From Streptomyces sp. MJM8645 (GTDB taxonomy: Bacteria; Actinomycetota; Actinomycetes; Streptomycetales; Streptomycetaceae), in assembly GCF_001625365.1 (NCBI RefSeq), contig NZ_LJJF01000002.1, forward strand, positions 1,337,501 to 1,401,500: 64,000 nt of DNA, in the 5' to 3' direction. Below, one piece after another: positions 25,601-32,475 of this stretch; position 1 is the first letter of the stretch, and each line of letters opens with the position of its first letter. Both the position numbers and the translations under genes were made by a program. The notes under the pieces are model-generated. The model saw only the letters and a program-made list of their open reading frames with translations. It ran no database searches and was not told the origin of the DNA.

Positions 25601-27764
25601 CGACCTGGATCGGTGAGGCGCTGATCGGGACGGACGAGATGTCGGCTTTCATGGTGGTGGTGTCGAAGGGGAACGTGCCCAGGGCCGCGCCGTTCGAGTC
25701 CTTCACGGTCACCGACGACTGCGCGAAGTTGACCGTCGTGGGATCGATGTCGACGAGGCTCACCGTGCCGTACGACGTCACGTGCCCCGTCTTGCCGTCG
25801 CAGTAGTACGCGCTGGGGTCGAGGCTGCCCTGCGCCTTGGTCTTGAGGCACGGGGAGGCGCCGGTGGTCGGGTCCATCGAGAACAGGAACCCGACGTCGC
25901 CGAGGCTGTACTTGCACTGGCCGTCGTAGGCGAACCCGTAGGGGCTGGTGTAGCCGCCGTCGACGTTGGGCGGGCCGTTGACGACGCCCGCGTTGCCGAA
26001 CGAGCCGCACGGCGACTGAGTGGTCCAGTCGTAGCAGTACTCGGTGCTGTTCAGGGTCGGCGTGTTGCCCAGGTAGATCCAGTACGGGAACTCGGTGTCC
26101 AGGTGCCCGTTGGGGGCGGTGATGGTCAGCGGGATCTGGAAGTTGCTCTCGCCCGAGGCCACGTTGGTGCTGACCAGCGTCTGTAGGCCCGGTGCCGCGG
26201 CGATCGGGTTTCCGACGAAGTCGAAGCAGACCACGGTGCCCACCGGCGGGTTGGTCTCCGCGAGCACGCCGCCGACCACCGAGCAGACGCCGATGGCGGT
26301 GCCTGCGGAGTCGTACGTGGCGAAGACGTTGTCCGCGCGAGCGGCGCCGCCGGCCGTCGGAGTGACCAGGACCTTGGGCGTGGTCCAGCCGGTGCAGGCC
26401 GCGTTCGTCGTCGGGTCGAAGCAGGACATCACCGTGGGATTGGGCACCGGTTCGTTGTCGCTGACGTAGATCTTGCCGTTGATGACCGTCATCGTGCCCG
26501 AGTAGTCCCCGGTGAAGCCGCCCTGGCCCTCGTTGGGGGGCAGGCCGATGGAGAAGGTCCCGCAGGACGCGTTGGCGGTGGGGTCGTAGCAGAGGATCTC
26601 ACCGGTGCCGGACACGGCGTAGATCAGACCGTTCGGCGCTTCCACCACACCGCCGACGACACTGCCGGAGCCGGTTTGCAGAGGCACGAAGCCGCAGCTC
26701 TTCTGCGCCTGGAGGTCGATGCAGCCGACGCCGATCTCGGCGAAGGTCACCCGGCTGACGGCCGCGTAGTACAGCTTGGACCCGGACTGTACGTAGGTGG
26801 GCGTGCGGGTGCTGCCGAGGTCCCCACTCGTCCCGCCGACGGCCGCGGAGTTGAGCGGCTGGGGCCAGGACGCCGGTGTGCCGTCCGGCAGGGGGCAGGG
26901 ACCGTTCGTCAGCAGGTCCGTGCAGACCACGGCAGCCTGGCTGGACGCGCCGTGGTGGTAGATGTTCCACACCTCGGGCGTGGGCATGCCGTTGATGGTG
27001 GCGGTATAGAGGATCGGCGTGAAGCCGTCGCCGCCGGTGGCGGTGTTGATGGGGGTGAACGGCGGCGGGATCTGCACCACCTGACCGGTCGCCGGGGACG
27101 CGAACACCGGGTTGGTCGCCCGGATCGCGTTGGTGGCCGCCCCCTGGTCCGTCGACGTGAACGAGGTGCCGGCGTTGGTGGACCACTGCCTGCTGAAGCC
27201 CGGAGGCACCTTCAGCGAGTTCGGCACGTAGGACTGGGTCTGCGGGGTGCTGCCCGGGCCGCCCTGGATCACGTCGGTGATCACGGTGTTGGCGGGGGCG
27301 CCGTCCGGGTTGGTGGCCGAGACCACCCACTGGACGGTGTCGCCCTGGGTGGTGGTGCTGCTGCTGCCGGTCGCCAGGTCGGTCCCGGTCTTCTCCAACG
27401 TCACCGGCTGCTGCCGGCCCGCCGGCTTCCCGGTGGAGGGGGCACGCGGGGTGGCCGGGGCGGCGTGTGCCGGCAGTGTGAGCGAGGTGACGGTCGCGGC
27501 GACCGCCACCAGCACGGCGAGCGCGGCGCGGAAGGCCCGCAGCGCCTCGGCGGCGGAGCCTTCGCGTGGTGGCAGGAGCGCGACGGCGGTCCTGCGGGCC
27601 AGTCGCCCGATGCTCGCGACGATGCCGAGCAGTCCGGCCACTGCCGCGCGTGCCTCGGGTCCGTACGGGGACCGGGCGCGCAGCGCCCCGCCCTGCCGTC
27701 GTACGCCGGATGGGGTTGCACGGCGGCGGTCCCGGGCCGTGCGTGTGGTCGCACAGCGCCTCAT
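19635..27764 (-). CDS. Giant LPXTG-type surface protein with 15 Cys-rich DUF11-like repeats
   Basis: The 2,709-residue product starts at ATG 27764 (AAAGGAA seven bases upstream). A long N-terminus ends in a hydrophobic signal core (LAVLVAVAATVTSLTLPAHA, about 83-101). A DUF11-like module (about 118-180) and a region of about 450 residues with recurring short units such as VVCFDFVGN and MSCFDPTTNAACTGW, perhaps a beta-propeller, follow. From about 798 there are 15 repeats of about 120 residues (SLAIVKEVCTS ... GGTAYWRITVTN ... GITLTDAVTPAC ... QIFCNLPNVT), nearly all with four Cys, about 60 in all. The C-terminus has a His/Gly linker, LPHTG (2669-2673), a hydrophobic helix and RVRRNRK, a sortase signal. 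No sortase gene is in the window. It probably forms a long cell-wall stalk; adhesion is inferred. Confidence 0.9.
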   Translation of the reverse strand: MRRCATTRTARDRRRATPSGVRRQGGALRARSPYGPEARAAVAGLLGIVASIGRLARRTAVALLPPREGSAAEALRAFRAALAVLVAVAATVTSLTLPAHAAPATPRAPSTGKPAGRQQPVTLEKTGTDLATGSSSTTTQGDTVQWVVSATNPDGAPANTVITDVIQGGPGSTPQTQSYVPNSLKVPPGFSRQWSTNAGTSFTSTDQGAATNAIRATNPVFASPATGQVVQIPPPFTPINTATGGDGFTPILYTATINGMPTPEVWNIYHHGASSQAAVVCTDLLTNGPCPLPDGTPASWPQPLNSAAVGGTSGDLGSTRTPTYVQSGSKLYYAAVSRVTFAEIGVGCIDLQAQKSCGFVPLQTGSGSVVGGVVEAPNGLIYAVSGTGEILCYDPTANASCGTFSIGLPPNEGQGGFTGDYSGTMTVINGKIYVSDNEPVPNPTVMSCFDPTTNAACTGWTTPKVLVTPTAGGAARADNVFATYDSAGTAIGVCSVVGGVLAETNPPVGTVVCFDFVGNPIAAAPGLQTLVSTNVASGESNFQIPLTITAPNGHLDTEFPYWIYLGNTPTLNSTEYCYDWTTQSPCGSFGNAGVVNGPPNVDGGYTSPYGFAYDGQCKYSLGDVGFLFSMDPTTGASPCLKTKAQGSLDPSAYYCDGKTGHVTSYGTVSLVDIDPTTVNFAQSSVTVKDSNGAALGTFPFDTTTMKADISSVPISASPIQVVANLTLISGASFTPDNQPKMQVTFVGDPPQVCYQTKVSEDCTVTSVSDQATATTNGMAPVTSNTVTLQVTPGPSCKPELTVLKEVCTSVNPGDCGPGGSGPWASLTTVAPGGTAYWRITVTNPGTVPVTGITLTDAVTPACATAAGTFNLAAGANRQVFCNLPDVTAPTTNVVTATFPGPGGTPITTPPSEATANVPSLAIVKEVCTSATAGDCGPGGNGPWAGITTLPPGGTAYWRITVTNTDGVDINGITLTDAVTPACATAAGTFNLAAGANRQVFCNLPNVTKPTTNVVTATFPGPGGTPITTPPSEATANVPSLAIVKEVCTSATVANCIEGGNGPWAGVTTVPPGATAYWRITVTNTDGVDISGITLTDAVTPACATVAGMFNLPAGASTQVFCNLPGITTSTTNVVTASFPGPGGTPITTPPAEATVDVPSLAIVKEVCTSATAGDCGPGGNGPWASVTTVAPGGTAYWRITVTNTGAVKISGITLNDAVTPACATAAGTFDLAAGANKQIFCNLPNVTKPTTNVVTATFPGPGGTPPITTPPSEATANVPSLAIVKEVCTSAVAADCGPGGSGPWAGVTTVPSGGTAYWRITVTNDGPSDITGITLTDPVTPACATAAGTFNLAAGANKQIFCNLPNVTQATANVVTATFPGPGGTPITTPPAEATVDAPSLTILKEVCTSTTAADCASGGSGPWAKTTIIPSGATAYWRITVTNTGTVPIAGITLTDAVTPACVTAAGTFNLATGANKQVFCDLANVTTSTTNVVTATFPGPGGHPITTPPSEATADVPSLAIVKEVCTSATAADCGSGGSGPWASITTVAPGGTAYWRITVTNTGAVPVNGITLADPVTAGCVTAAGTFNLAPGADKQIFCNLPNVTTSTTNVVTATFPGPGGTPITTPPSEAAVDVPSLTIVKEVCASTTAANCGPGGNGPWAGITTLPPGGTAYWRITVTNTDGVDINGITLTDTVTPACATAAGTFNLTPGADKQIYCNLPNVTQSTTNVVTATFPGPGGTPPITTPPSEATANVPSLTINKEVCTSTTAADCGSGGNGPWASITTVAPGGTAYWRITVTNTDGVDINGITLTDTVTPGCVTAAGTFNLTAGTSKQIFCNLPNVTTSTTNVVTATFPGPGGTPPITTPPSEATANVPSLAIVKEVCTSATAADCGSGGSGPWAGVTTLPPGGTAYWRITVTNTDGVDINDITLNDAVTPACATAAGTFNLAPGANKQIFCNLPNVTQSTTNVVTATFPGPGGTPITTPPSEATANVPSLAIVKEVCTSTTAADCGPGGNGPWAGITTVAPGGTAYWRITVTNTDGVDINGITLTDTVTPACATAAGTFNLTPGANKQIFCNLPNVTTSTTNVVTATFPGPGGTPITTPPSEATANVPSLAIVKEVCTSATAADCGPGGNGPWAGITTVTPGGTAYWRITVTNTDGVDINDITLNDAVTPACATAAGTFNLAPGANKQIFCNLPNVTQSTTNVVTATFPGPGGTPITTPPSEATANVPSLAIVKEVCTSTTAADCGPGGNGPWAGITTVAPGGTAYWRITVTNTDGVDINGITLTDTVTPGCVTAAGTFNLTPGANKQIFCNLPNVTTSTTNVVTATFPGPGGTPITTPPSEATANVPSLAIVKEVCTSATAADCGPGGNGPWAGITTVTPGGTAYWRITVTNTDGVDINGITLTDAVTPACATAAGTFNLAAGANKQIFCSSSHLTESTTNTVAATFPGPGGTPITTPPSEATANVPSLTINKEVCQSDVPGNCAEGGSGPWGKETTLHKNDGKEDCDRDKCKAYWRITVTNTGTVDISGITLNDQQEASCVVAAGTFSLASGQAKMFFCSSVITEDTTNTVTASFLPPNAAPGTPPITTPPSSAIARCAPPCDRDKCNEHKPEPGDGHGHGGHGDGMEVGHGPEPAGYPQPGGGNVSGPNGGVLPHTGAAVVPFTLTSALLAGLGALLVVVVRVRRNRKGVRSE
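19930..25371 (-). repeat. Array of 15 tandem repeats of 357-363 bp
   Basis: Tandem coding repeats inside the giant gene. The units at the far C-terminal end of the array (last copy, near 19930-20320) and N-terminal end (first copy, near 25000-25371) are the most diverged, while those at 20575-22740 are close to identical, the usual signature of ongoing internal duplication. The last copy carries an insertion with extra Cys (KEDCDRDKCKAYW). Confidence 0.9.
20575..22014 (-). repeat. Recent 720-bp tandem duplication within the repeat array
   Basis: Positions 20575-21294 and 21295-22014 are identical base for base in line-by-line reading, except for a cluster of differences at about 20841-20876. 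That patch instead matches the unit at about 22281-22320, as expected for gene conversion. Each 720-bp unit holds two protein repeats. Confidence 0.85.
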
Positions 27765-28522
27765 GACGATTCCTTTCGATCCTGCGCCGGGGCCGCGTCG
27801 GCGCCCGGAGAAGCGGAACGGGGGTTGCGGATGGTGTGGCGGCGCGTTGAGGGAGCAACAGAAGGGGGCCGGCCGAGTTGCCGGTACACGGGTCTGGGAG
27901 ATGCGGTGGAGTCGGACCTACGGTCCGTCCGGTGGCGCCCGCCCGCGCCGGGGGCGCCGCACCGTCCGGACCGGTCCGGGGGAGAGCCGGCGGAGCGTCA
28001 GCCGCGATCGGAGGCGGCCTCGGTCGGGCAGCACCGTTCGGTACGCCGGGTCGTGCGCATCGTCGGACGCATCGTCGGGCGGATCAGTGGCCGCGTCTGT
28101 TGCCGGTGTCTGGTGAATCGGTGCTCCCAGGGCCTGTCGGACGAACGGCCGGCGTCGGCGAGTACTGGACGCACGGGGCCGCCGCGCAGCAGGGAAGGAC
28201 AAGCCGGGCTGTTCGGCAGTCAGTTTTTCTTAAAAAAATGTGATAAACGAGGCAATGCGGACAAATTGGCGAAGGTTCACCCGGCTGGCCACACCGCAGA
28301 CCGCCGCCCGTGGCACATCCGGTTCCCGGGACTCGACGCCCGGCCCGGCCCGACCTCGGCCCGGCCGCTCCGGCGGCAGGGGTGGAGGGGCGGAGCTGCG
28401 ATCAGACCGCGGGCACACCAAAGTGCCGCGCTGCGCCCCGCCGTGCCGCCCGCGCGGCCTGCCGGTTCTGTTCGGCGTCGACGAGCACCGTCCGGCAGAT
28501 CGAGAGCCGTCCGCTGGTGCAG
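27765..28522. other. Long non-coding gap upstream of the giant gene
   Basis: About 760 bp with no frame that looks like a real protein on either strand. It contains an AT tract at 28225-28249 (TTTTTCTTAAAAAAATG and neighbours) that stands out from the GC-rich surroundings. The promoter of the giant gene should lie here. Confidence 0.5.
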
Positions 28523-28566
28523 GCTGGGAGGACACGTTCTTCCAGGGAAAAACATGTCCTCCCAGC
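28523..28566. promoter_or_regulatory. Large imperfect palindrome upstream of the MmyB-type regulator
   Basis: Two 21-base arms (28523-28543 and 28546-28566) beginning GCTGGGAGGACA pair with two mismatches around a 2-base centre. The site lies 30 bases before GTG 28596 and is a likely operator, perhaps autoregulatory. Confidence 0.6.
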
Positions 28567-28595
28567 TCGCGCGGCGCCCTGGCACAGTGGCCGGT

Positions 28596-29455
28596 GTGAG
28601 CACGAACAATGACAAGCGCCGGGAGTTCGCCACGTTCCTGCGTGCCCGGCGCGCCGAGGTCTCGCCCCGACAGGTCGGACTTCCCGCGTACGAACGGTCC
28701 CGCAAGGTGGCCGGGCTGCGCCGGGAGGAGGTGGCCGGGCGGGCCGGGAGGAGGTGGCCGGGCGGGCCGGGATCAGCGTGGACTACTACACCCGCCTCGA
28801 ACAGGGCCGGCTGCCCGCACCGTCCGGCAGTGTCCTGGACGCGCTGGCCCGCGCCCTGCTGCTGGACGACGACCAGCGTGACTACCTGCGCCAGCTGGCC
28901 GACCTGGCCCCAGCCCGCCGACAGCGGCGTTCACGGCACCAGGTCGTGCCCGCCGCGGTGCTGGCCGTACTGGCCGATCTGCGGACCACGCCCGCCGTGG
29001 TCCTGGGCCGGTTCACGGACATCCTGGCCTGGAACGACCTCGCGGCCGAGCTGCTGCTCGACTTCGCCGCGGTCCCCGAGGAGCACCGCAACTACCTGTG
29101 GCTGACGTTCCTCGACCCGCGGACGCGCGAGCGCCTGCCGGACTGGGACCTGTCGGCGGGCGAGTGCGTCGCCTACCTGCGGATGGACGCCGGCCGCTAC
29201 CCCAGCGACCCCAGGCTCGCCGAACTGGTCGCCGAGCTGAGCGCCGAGGACTCCGACTTCCAGCACTGGTGGACCACCTACCGGGTCTCCGGCAGGAGCT
29301 TCGGGAGCAAGCGGATCCTGCACCCGGTCGTCGGCGAGGTCCGGCTGGACTGGCAGGTCCTCACCGTCGCCCAGGAACGCGACCAGTTCCTCGCGGTCAT
29401 GCCCGCCGCCGACGAGGAGAGCAGACAACGGCTCACAGCCCTGAGCACACCGTAG
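28596..29455 (+). pseudogene. MmyB-like XRE-family regulator, frameshifted by a 23-bp duplication
   Basis: The N-terminal frame from GTG 28596 reads VSTNNDKRREFATFLRARR ... RKVAGLRREEVAGRAG, then is lost; two bases on, another frame continues ISVDYYTRLEQGRLPAPSG and the full MmyB ligand-binding domain (VVLGRFTDILAWNDLAAELL ... DFQHWWTTYRVSG) to 29455. The break is a 23-bp direct duplication at 28722-28767 inside the helix-turn-helix. Removing one copy restores a protein of about 279 residues. A GTG at 28754 could give a product lacking half the HTH. The regulator is next to an SDR gene, a common pairing in actinomycetes. Confidence 0.85.
28722..28767 (+). repeat. 23-bp perfect tandem duplication causing a frameshift
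   Basis: Two identical 23-bp copies (28722-28744, 28745-28767), each starting CGGGAGGAGGTGGCC, followed by a partial third copy CGGGA. Length 23 is not a multiple of three. Confidence 0.95.
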
Positions 29456-29495
29456 GAACGCGCACGGCGCGACCGTGCGCTTCCCACCCACCCGG

Positions 29496-29557
29496 AAAGG
29501 AGGTGAAGGCGCGAGGAGCCCCGGATCACGAGGGGCCCGACGCCTTCACAGCACGCC
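29496..29557 (+). promoter_or_regulatory. Complete Shine-Dalgarno followed by a hairpin before the SDR start
   Basis: AAAGGAGGTGA (29496-29506) matches the full anti-SD complement but lies 51 bases before ATG 29558. GTGAAGGCG (29503-29511) pairs perfectly with CGCCTTCAC (29541-29549). When this hairpin is folded, AAAGGAG is separated from the ATG by the hairpin plus only 8 bases, so the structure could place the ribosome site at working distance. Confidence 0.5.
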
Positions 29558-30250
29558 ATGACGACCACACTCATCACCGGAGCCACCCGCGGGATCGGCC
29601 TGGAGGCCGCCCGCCAACTGGCCGGGGCCGGACACACCGTCTACCTCGGGGCACGCGACCTGGGGCGCGGCCGGGAGACGGCCGAGCGGATCGGTGCCCG
29701 CGCGGTACAGCTCGACGTCACCAGTGAGGAGTCTGTCCAGGCCGCCGCGCGGCTGATCCGCGAGGAGGCCGGCGGGCTCGACGTCCTGGTCAACAACGCC
29801 GGCATCTCGGGCAGGTGGAACCCGCCTGCGGAGATCACCGCCGCCGACCTGGAGAGCGTCTACGCCACCAACGTCTTCGGCCTCGTCCGCGTCACCCACG
29901 CCTTCCTGCCGCTGCTGGAGGCCGCCGGCCACCCCGTCATCGTGAACGTCAGCAGCAGCGGCGGCTCCCTCGCCCGCTGCGGCGACCCCGCCAGCCTTGA
30001 GGCGACCTTCCCGATGGTGGCCTACTGCTCGTCCAAGAGCGCGGTCAACATGATCACCGTCCAGTACGCCAACGCCTTCCCGACCATGCGGATCAACGCC
30101 GTCCACCCGGGGTCCGCCGCCACCGACTTCAACCCCCGCGGCGCCGTGTCGGCCGAGCAGTGCGCCAAGATCATCGTCCGGATGGCCACCATCGCCCCCG
30201 ACGGCCCCACCGGAGGGTTCTTCGAGGAGGAGGGCCCCGTCCCGTGGTGA
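29558..30250 (+). CDS. SDR-family NAD(P)-dependent oxidoreductase
   Basis: A 230-residue classical short-chain dehydrogenase: cofactor motif TGATRGIG at residues 7-14, LDVTS near 53, structural NNAG (LVNNAGISG, about 77), catalytic Ser in VNVSSSGG (about 132), and YCSSK (Tyr about 152, Lys 156). A C-terminal PGSAATDF follows. The substrate is unknown. It lies 102 bp after the broken MmyB-type regulator, which in related loci controls such an SDR; the untranslated leader carries the unusual ribosome-site arrangement at 29496. The start ATG 29558 fits the family N-terminus exactly. Confidence 0.9.
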   Translation: MTTTLITGATRGIGLEAARQLAGAGHTVYLGARDLGRGRETAERIGARAVQLDVTSEESVQAAARLIREEAGGLDVLVNNAGISGRWNPPAEITAADLESVYATNVFGLVRVTHAFLPLLEAAGHPVIVNVSSSGGSLARCGDPASLEATFPMVAYCSSKSAVNMITVQYANAFPTMRINAVHPGSAATDFNPRGAVSAEQCAKIIVRMATIAPDGPTGGFFEEEGPVPW

Positions 30251-30456
30251 CCGTCGTGACCGCGGGGTCACACGGCTGACCGGTGGGGTCTCGCCCCGGC
30301 CACGGCGAGCCCTCGCCGCCATCCTGCGCTGGTACCTCCCCTGCATCCTCCTCACCGCCGCCGCAGTCCTCCCCGCCGGACCGCTGCTCCCCGCCGGACC
30401 GCTGCTCCCCGCGTGGGCCACGATCGCGGTCACGGCGACGGTCCTCGCAGGAGCGC

Positions 30457-30864
30457 GGCCGGGGCGCGATCATCAACGTGGCCGGCATGATCGCCTTCAG
30501 CGGTCCCGCCCCGCACTCCCAGCTGCCCCGCCGCGCCGTCTACGCCGGCGCCCTGGCCCACGTGGTCGCGATGAGCCAGACGCTGTCGGCCGAGCTCGAA
30601 GGCACCGGTGTCCAGGTCGAGGTCGTCTGTCCGGGGGTGGTGGCCACCGAGTTCCACGAGCGCCAGGGCCTCGATCTGAGCGCCGTACCCAGGATGAGTG
30701 CCGAGGACGTCGTCACCGCGGCCCTGCGCGGCCTGCAACTCGGCGAAGTCGTCTGCGCGCCCAGTGTCGAGGACGCGAGCCTCCTCGACGCCGTCTTCCG
30801 GGCCGAGCTGGCGGCGTTCGGTGCGCAGAGCCCCGAACTCGCCACCCGCTACCGGGCCGGCTGA
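30457..30864 (+). pseudogene. C-terminal half of a second SDR gene
   Basis: From 30457 the frame reads GRGAIINVAGMIAFSGPAP, then VYAGALAHVVAMSQTLSAEL (catalytic Tyr in VYAGALA, with the +4 Lys replaced) and VQVEVVCPGVVATEFHERQG, an SDR C-terminal half. The Rossmann nucleotide-binding half is absent. Upstream (30283-30456) the sequence instead encodes, in another frame, a hydrophobic stretch (WYLPCILLTAAAVLPAG) with an 18-bp duplication near 30380, so a deletion or recombination joined unrelated pieces. A truncated gene, probably not functional. Confidence 0.65.
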
Positions 30865-30871
30865 CCCGTAC

Positions 30872-30910
30872 CCGCCCCTCGGTGGCCGGGTGTCGGCTAC
30901 CGAGGGGCGG
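30872..30910. terminator. Hairpin between convergent genes
   Basis: CCGCCCCTCGGT pairs perfectly with ACCGAGGGGCGG (12 bp, 15-base loop), just after the SDR fragment and before the stop of the convergent gene at 30933. Confidence 0.7.
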
Positions 30911-30932
30911 CCCCTTCCAGGTGGAGCGGGTG

Positions 30933-32333
30933 TCAGCTGGTCCGCGGCGGGTCGACCCGGGCCACCAGTCGGCTCGGGCTGTTGCCGGAGGCGGTCGCCC
31001 GGTCGGCGGGGTGGTCGGTGGTGCGGTCGGTGGGGTGGGTGACGGGGTGGTCGGCGGGGTGCAGGGTGACGTTTTCCGGGTAGAGCCGGCCGAGCAGGGC
31101 CAGGACGACGAGGTCGCCCTGGCCGGTGGCGTCCAGGACGGCGTCGCCCGCCTCCGTCCACACCAGCCCCGGTGCGCGCAGGGCCGTCCACACGTCCGCG
31201 GCGGCGGGCGGGTCGGTGGCCGGTGCGTCGGCGGGCAGCGCGTCGGCGCTGGTGGCGCCGTCCGGCCGGTGGGCGAAGCGGTGGCCGCGCAGGGCCTGGC
31301 CGAGGTCGACGTGGGCGGTGGCGCCGTCGTGGGTGAGCTCGATGGCGGCGGTGCGGGCCCCGTCGGCGACCGGCCCGGCGACGATGCGGCCGGTGATGCG
31401 GCCGGTGATGCGGCCGGTGAGCGGCCCCGGTGCGGCGGTGGCGGGCGGCAGGTGTTCGACGAGGGTGCGCGGTGCGGCGTAGTAGTCCCGCAACTCGGCG
31501 ACGTGCGTGACGGTTTCGTCGGCGGCCGGGTCGGGGCGCCAGGTCAGCAGGTACCGGGGGGCGGTCAGGGGCGGCTGGTCGAGGACGGCTGGCAGGGCGG
31601 TGCCGCCGCTCGCCTCGAAGCCGTAGCCGGCCGGGCCGGAGGGGTTGGAGGTGCCGGACGTGTCGGAGGTGCCGGTGACGGCGTGGCGGGCGAAGGCCAC
31701 GATGCTGGCGTGCCGGATCCGGCGGACCAGGAGTTCGGTGAGGAACGCGTCCCGGGCCGGTTCGATGTGCCGCAGCCCGGTCGGAGTGATCAGCAGCGGG
31801 ACGTCCTGCCAGTTGGTGAAGGGCAGCAGGGCGTCGCGCAGCAGGACGACCTGGTGCAGCCACTCGTTGTAGAGCTGCATCGTGACGGGTCCGCCACGGC
31901 GGCCGAGGAGCAGGTCGGTCGCAGGATGGGTGAGCAGGTGGCCGTAGCAGTGGCTGCGGACGATCAGCGGGCCGGCGGGCAGCGCGATCCGGTCGGCGAG
32001 CAGCCGCTCCAGGGCCGCGGCGGCCCAGGAGGCGAGCTCATGGCCGATCTTCTCGGCCTGCGCGCCCAGTTCGCGAGCGGCCGGGGCGCTGCCGGGGCCG
32101 ACGGCCAGCGGCAGGGAGGTCTCCCGGGTCCCGAGGGCGAGGGTCGCGCGGATCTGGGTCTCCAGCACCTCGCCGTCGGCGGCGGTGAGGGCGTTGTCAT
32201 CGATGACGCCCTGCAGCAGCGGCTCCGTGGCCGTGAAGAACTCACGGGCGGTCAGGGCGGTGCCGGCCGCGGGGAAGGTGTTCCAGCGGCTGCCGCCGAG
32301 GGCGGGCGTACTCGGGGTGGGTGCGATGGGCAC
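30933..32333 (-). CDS. Unrecognised 466-residue cytosolic protein under TetR control
   Basis: No family was recognised. The protein has no signal peptide or clear membrane helix. It opens with TPALGGSRWNTFPAAGTALTA, has a mostly helical first half (LIVRSHCYGHLLTHPATDLLL; LYNEWLHQVVLLRDALLPF), a central RYLLTWRPDP segment, a GRI-T repeat from three 12-bp units (about 31383-31418), and a terminal stretch of His/Thr/Asp/Pro repeats. Only about 100 bases separate it from a TetR-type operator copy at 32438-32459, identical in design to the one before the TetR gene at 32476, so it is probably the main target of that repressor. Confidence 0.6.
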   Translation of the reverse strand: MPIAPTPSTPALGGSRWNTFPAAGTALTAREFFTATEPLLQGVIDDNALTAADGEVLETQIRATLALGTRETSLPLAVGPGSAPAARELGAQAEKIGHELASWAAAALERLLADRIALPAGPLIVRSHCYGHLLTHPATDLLLGRRGGPVTMQLYNEWLHQVVLLRDALLPFTNWQDVPLLITPTGLRHIEPARDAFLTELLVRRIRHASIVAFARHAVTGTSDTSGTSNPSGPAGYGFEASGGTALPAVLDQPPLTAPRYLLTWRPDPAADETVTHVAELRDYYAAPRTLVEHLPPATAAPGPLTGRITGRITGRIVAGPVADGARTAAIELTHDGATAHVDLGQALRGHRFAHRPDGATSADALPADAPATDPPAAADVWTALRAPGLVWTEAGDAVLDATGQGDLVVLALLGRLYPENVTLHPADHPVTHPTDRTTDHPADRATASGNSPSRLVARVDPPRTS

Positions 32334-32437
32334 GGGTCCTCCGAAGTGTCGATGGAGCGTTTCGATCGAGCAGAGGGAGCGTTTCGATGGAGCAGGGATG
32401 GAGCAGAGGTGGAGCGCCGGATGCGGGTTCGACCCTT

Positions 32438-32459
32438 ATCTGGATCGTGCGATACAGAT
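32438..32459. promoter_or_regulatory. TetR operator copy upstream of the 466-residue protein
   Basis: ATCTG-N12-CAGAT, starting ATCTGGATCG. The first ten and last five bases are the same as in the site at 33071-33092, at identical spacing. Confidence 0.65.
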
Positions 32460-32475
32460 TGAGGGCATGAAAAAA

